Made by a program: the position numbers and the translations under genes. Positions 6,040 to 7,519 of a DNA stretch of 7,519 nt are shown here, in pieces. Source of the stretch: Thiotrichales bacterium (lineage in GTDB: Bacteria; Pseudomonadota; Gammaproteobacteria; JAAZVR01). The notes below the pieces were generated by a model. The model saw only the letters and a list, made by a program, of their open reading frames with translations, ran no database searches and was not told the DNA's origin. Where the stretch lies: the NCBI GenBank assembly GCA_018623305.1, contig JAAZVR010000048.1, positions 1 through 7,519 of the forward strand. Direction: 5' to 3'. Every line of letters starts with the position of its first letter. Within the stretch, counting starts at the first letter, position 1.

Positions 6040-7519
6040 ATGAGATGGATGTGGGTTTTACTGGCGGTATTCAGCGTCAGTGTTCAAGCAAAACAAGCTG
6101 CGGTGGCGATGCCAGACCGATACAGTGCTGAGGTGGCGCGTTCGGTGTTAGAGCAGGGCGGTCATGCGGTCGATGCAGCGGTTGCTAGCGGGGTTGTGTT
6201 GGCTGTGACTTACCCGGAAGCGGGTAATATTGGCGGCGGCGGATTTATGACGTTGTTCAGCGAAGGTCGACCGTATTTTTTGGATTATCGCGAGACGGTA
6301 CCCGCCTTGGCGCATCGAGATGTGTATTTGGATGAATCAGGCGAGGTGATTCTACATCAATCGCTCGTCGGCTATCGAGCGTCGGGTGTGCCAGGTACGG
6401 TGATGGGGTTATGGCAGGCGCATCAGCGGTTTGGGCGATTGTCTTGGTCTGAATTGTTGCAACCTGCGATTCGTTTGGCAGAGCAAGGCTTTATTGTGCC
6501 AGAACAGATGCACAACACGTCTAAATGGTTTCAAAACTGGATTGAAGGCAAATCGCCCCAGGCCTTGAACTTTTCTCAATATTTTTCAGTGCAAAAGGGG
6601 CAGTTGTTTAAGCAAAAACAATTGGCTAAGGCCTTAAAGCTGATCGCAGAAGAAGGTCCGAAGGTCTTTTACGAAGGTGAGATTGCTAAGGCCTTGGTTC
6701 AACAGATGAAAGCCAATAATGGTTTAATTTCAATGCAAGATTTGGCCAATTACAAAGCTGTTTGGCGTAAGCCTATTCAATTTGATTGGCAAGGCCTACA
6801 GGTGGTGAGCGCGCCTCCGCCAAGTTCAGGCGGTATTGCTTTAGCTCAATTACTGGGCTTGTATGAAAGCCATAAATCGCGTCTCAACCCACAAACATTG
6901 TCAGAACGTATTCATATGAATGCCGAATTCAGCAAGCGTGTCTATGCGGATCGTGCGGAATATTTAGGTGATACGGATTTTGTTGATGTGCCTGTGAAGG
7001 CCTTAATCGATAAACGCCACATTCAAAAACGCGGTGAAGCGATTGTGATGGATGAAATCACGGACACGAGTGATATTAAACCGAGCTGGGCGGAATCGCC
7101 TGAAACCACACACTATTCGATTGTCGATGGCGAGGGCAATGCGGTTTCGAATACTTACACGCTGAATATGCCTTTTGGCAGTGGCGTGGTGATTGATGCG
7201 TTTGGTTTTTTAATGAATGATGAGATGGATGATTTTTCTAAAAAGCCAGGTGTGGCGAATGCCTTCGGGGTCGTCGGTGGTACCGCGAATGCGATTGAAC
7301 CCGGTAAGCGAATGTTGTCTTCGATGTCTCCGACGATTGTGTTGAAGGATGGCAAAGTTGATATGGTGGTCGGTACACCGGGCGGTTCGTCGATTATTAC
7401 CAGTGTGTATCAGGTGATTTTGAATCATTATGACTATGGGTTAAGTGCCCAAGAAAATGTGAATGCGCCTCGTTATCACCACCAATTATGGCCGAAAGAC
7501 CGTGTGGATTATCACCCGA
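6040..7519 (+). CDS. ggt: Gamma-glutamyltranspeptidase, 3'-truncated by the window edge
   Basis: GGT is a periplasmic N-terminal-nucleophile enzyme that removes or transfers the gamma-glutamyl group of glutathione and related compounds; the precursor cuts itself into large and small subunits. The frame is open for 493 codons to the window end; the family is usually about 570-580 residues, so roughly 60-90 are missing. A signal peptide MRWMWVLLAVFSVSVQA precedes KQ (cleavage after A17). Signatures include GNIGGGGFM (62-70), R84 (E. coli R114, substrate carboxylate), and the self-cleavage site ETTHYSIVD, whose first Thr, T356, matches catalytic T391 of E. coli. N376, D398, S427-S428 and G448-G449 align with E. 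coli N411, D433, S462-S463 and G483-G484 at a constant offset of 35. The lid loop (KPGVANAFGVVGG) is present, but the gating Tyr444 is Phe (F409). No frameshift is seen. Divergent from the MarR gene. Confidence 0.96.
   Translation, partial: MRWMWVLLAVFSVSVQAKQAAVAMPDRYSAEVARSVLEQGGHAVDAAVASGVVLAVTYPEAGNIGGGGFMTLFSEGRPYFLDYRETVPALAHRDVYLDESGEVILHQSLVGYRASGVPGTVMGLWQAHQRFGRLSWSELLQPAIRLAEQGFIVPEQMHNTSKWFQNWIEGKSPQALNFSQYFSVQKGQLFKQKQLAKALKLIAEEGPKVFYEGEIAKALVQQMKANNGLISMQDLANYKAVWRKPIQFDWQGLQVVSAPPPSSGGIALAQLLGLYESHKSRLNPQTLSERIHMNAEFSKRVYADRAEYLGDTDFVDVPVKALIDKRHIQKRGEAIVMDEITDTSDIKPSWAESPETTHYSIVDGEGNAVSNTYTLNMPFGSGVVIDAFGFLMNDEMDDFSKKPGVANAFGVVGGTANAIEPGKRMLSSMSPTIVLKDGKVDMVVGTPGGSSIITSVYQVILNHYDYGLSAQENVNAPRYHHQLWPKDRVDYHP

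Larger units (their letters stand above)
91..7003. repeat. Iterated palindrome AGGCCT, 16 copies
   Basis: AGGCCT starts at 91, 1369, 1459, 1903, 3060, 3174, 3367, 3408, 3743, 4783, 5083, 6560, 6629, 6689, 6792 and 6998. With independent bases at about 45% GC, about 1.5 copies are expected. All 16 lie in plus-strand genes: ftsK 3, lolA 1, rarA 4, crcB 1, serS 2, ggt 5. None is in marR or intergenic DNA. Fourteen are read as xAG-GCC-Txx (Lys, Glu or Gln, then Ala, then mostly Leu); the copies at 3367 and 6792 are read in another phase as GGC-CTN. The similar palindrome TGGCCA occurs only 3 times. Counts were made by eye. Confidence 0.85.

Noticed and set aside
7155..7428. Two overlapping minus-strand open frames inside ggt
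   Set aside because: They are opposite the conserved small-subunit region of GGT and explained by its codon pattern.

Overview
The window reads as ordinary chromosomal DNA of a gammaproteobacterium with moderate GC content (about 45% by eye). The evidence is the gene order ftsK-lolA-rarA-crcB-serS followed by a tRNA-Ser gene, which matches the conserved ftsK-lolA-rarA-serS neighbourhood of that class, and the close similarity of RarA, SerRS and gamma-glutamyltranspeptidase to the E. coli proteins. I cannot name the genus from the sequence. No mobile element, CRISPR array, prophage or phage-defence gene is visible.

Left part (1-5126): five tightly packed plus-strand genes. ftsK enters from outside the window and lacks its N-terminal part. 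lolA follows after 3 bases, rarA overlaps the lolA stop by one base (TAATG), crcB overlaps the rarA stop by four bases (ATGA), and serS starts 14 bases after crcB with its own good ribosome binding site. This looks like one transcription unit for housekeeping functions: chromosome segregation at division, lipoprotein transport, replication-fork maintenance, fluoride export and serine tRNA charging.

Middle part (5127-5440): a strong promoter drives a tRNA-Ser(UGA) gene directly behind serS, closed by a strong hairpin with U-tracts on both sides that probably also stops marR transcription from the other direction. Next comes a 137-base gap with a second, more complex hairpin ending in T6 on the plus strand. 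A promoter-like pair lies upstream of it, so it may end a small RNA of about 85 nt.

Right part (5441-7519): a minus-strand MarR-family regulator diverges from ggt, a periplasmic gamma-glutamyltranspeptidase cut off by the window end. They share a 116-base intergenic region with a 7-bp inverted repeat just upstream of the ggt ribosome binding site, so MarR may control itself and ggt.

The most unusual signals are: (1) the palindrome AGGCCT occurs 16 times where about 1.5 would be expected, always inside plus-strand genes and 14 times in the same codon phase; (2) both pore phenylalanines of the CrcB fluoride channel are replaced by leucine; (3) the hairpin and possible small RNA behind the tRNA; (4) a tRNA-Ser with a C1-G72 first pair. 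No clearly new multi-gene system is present.
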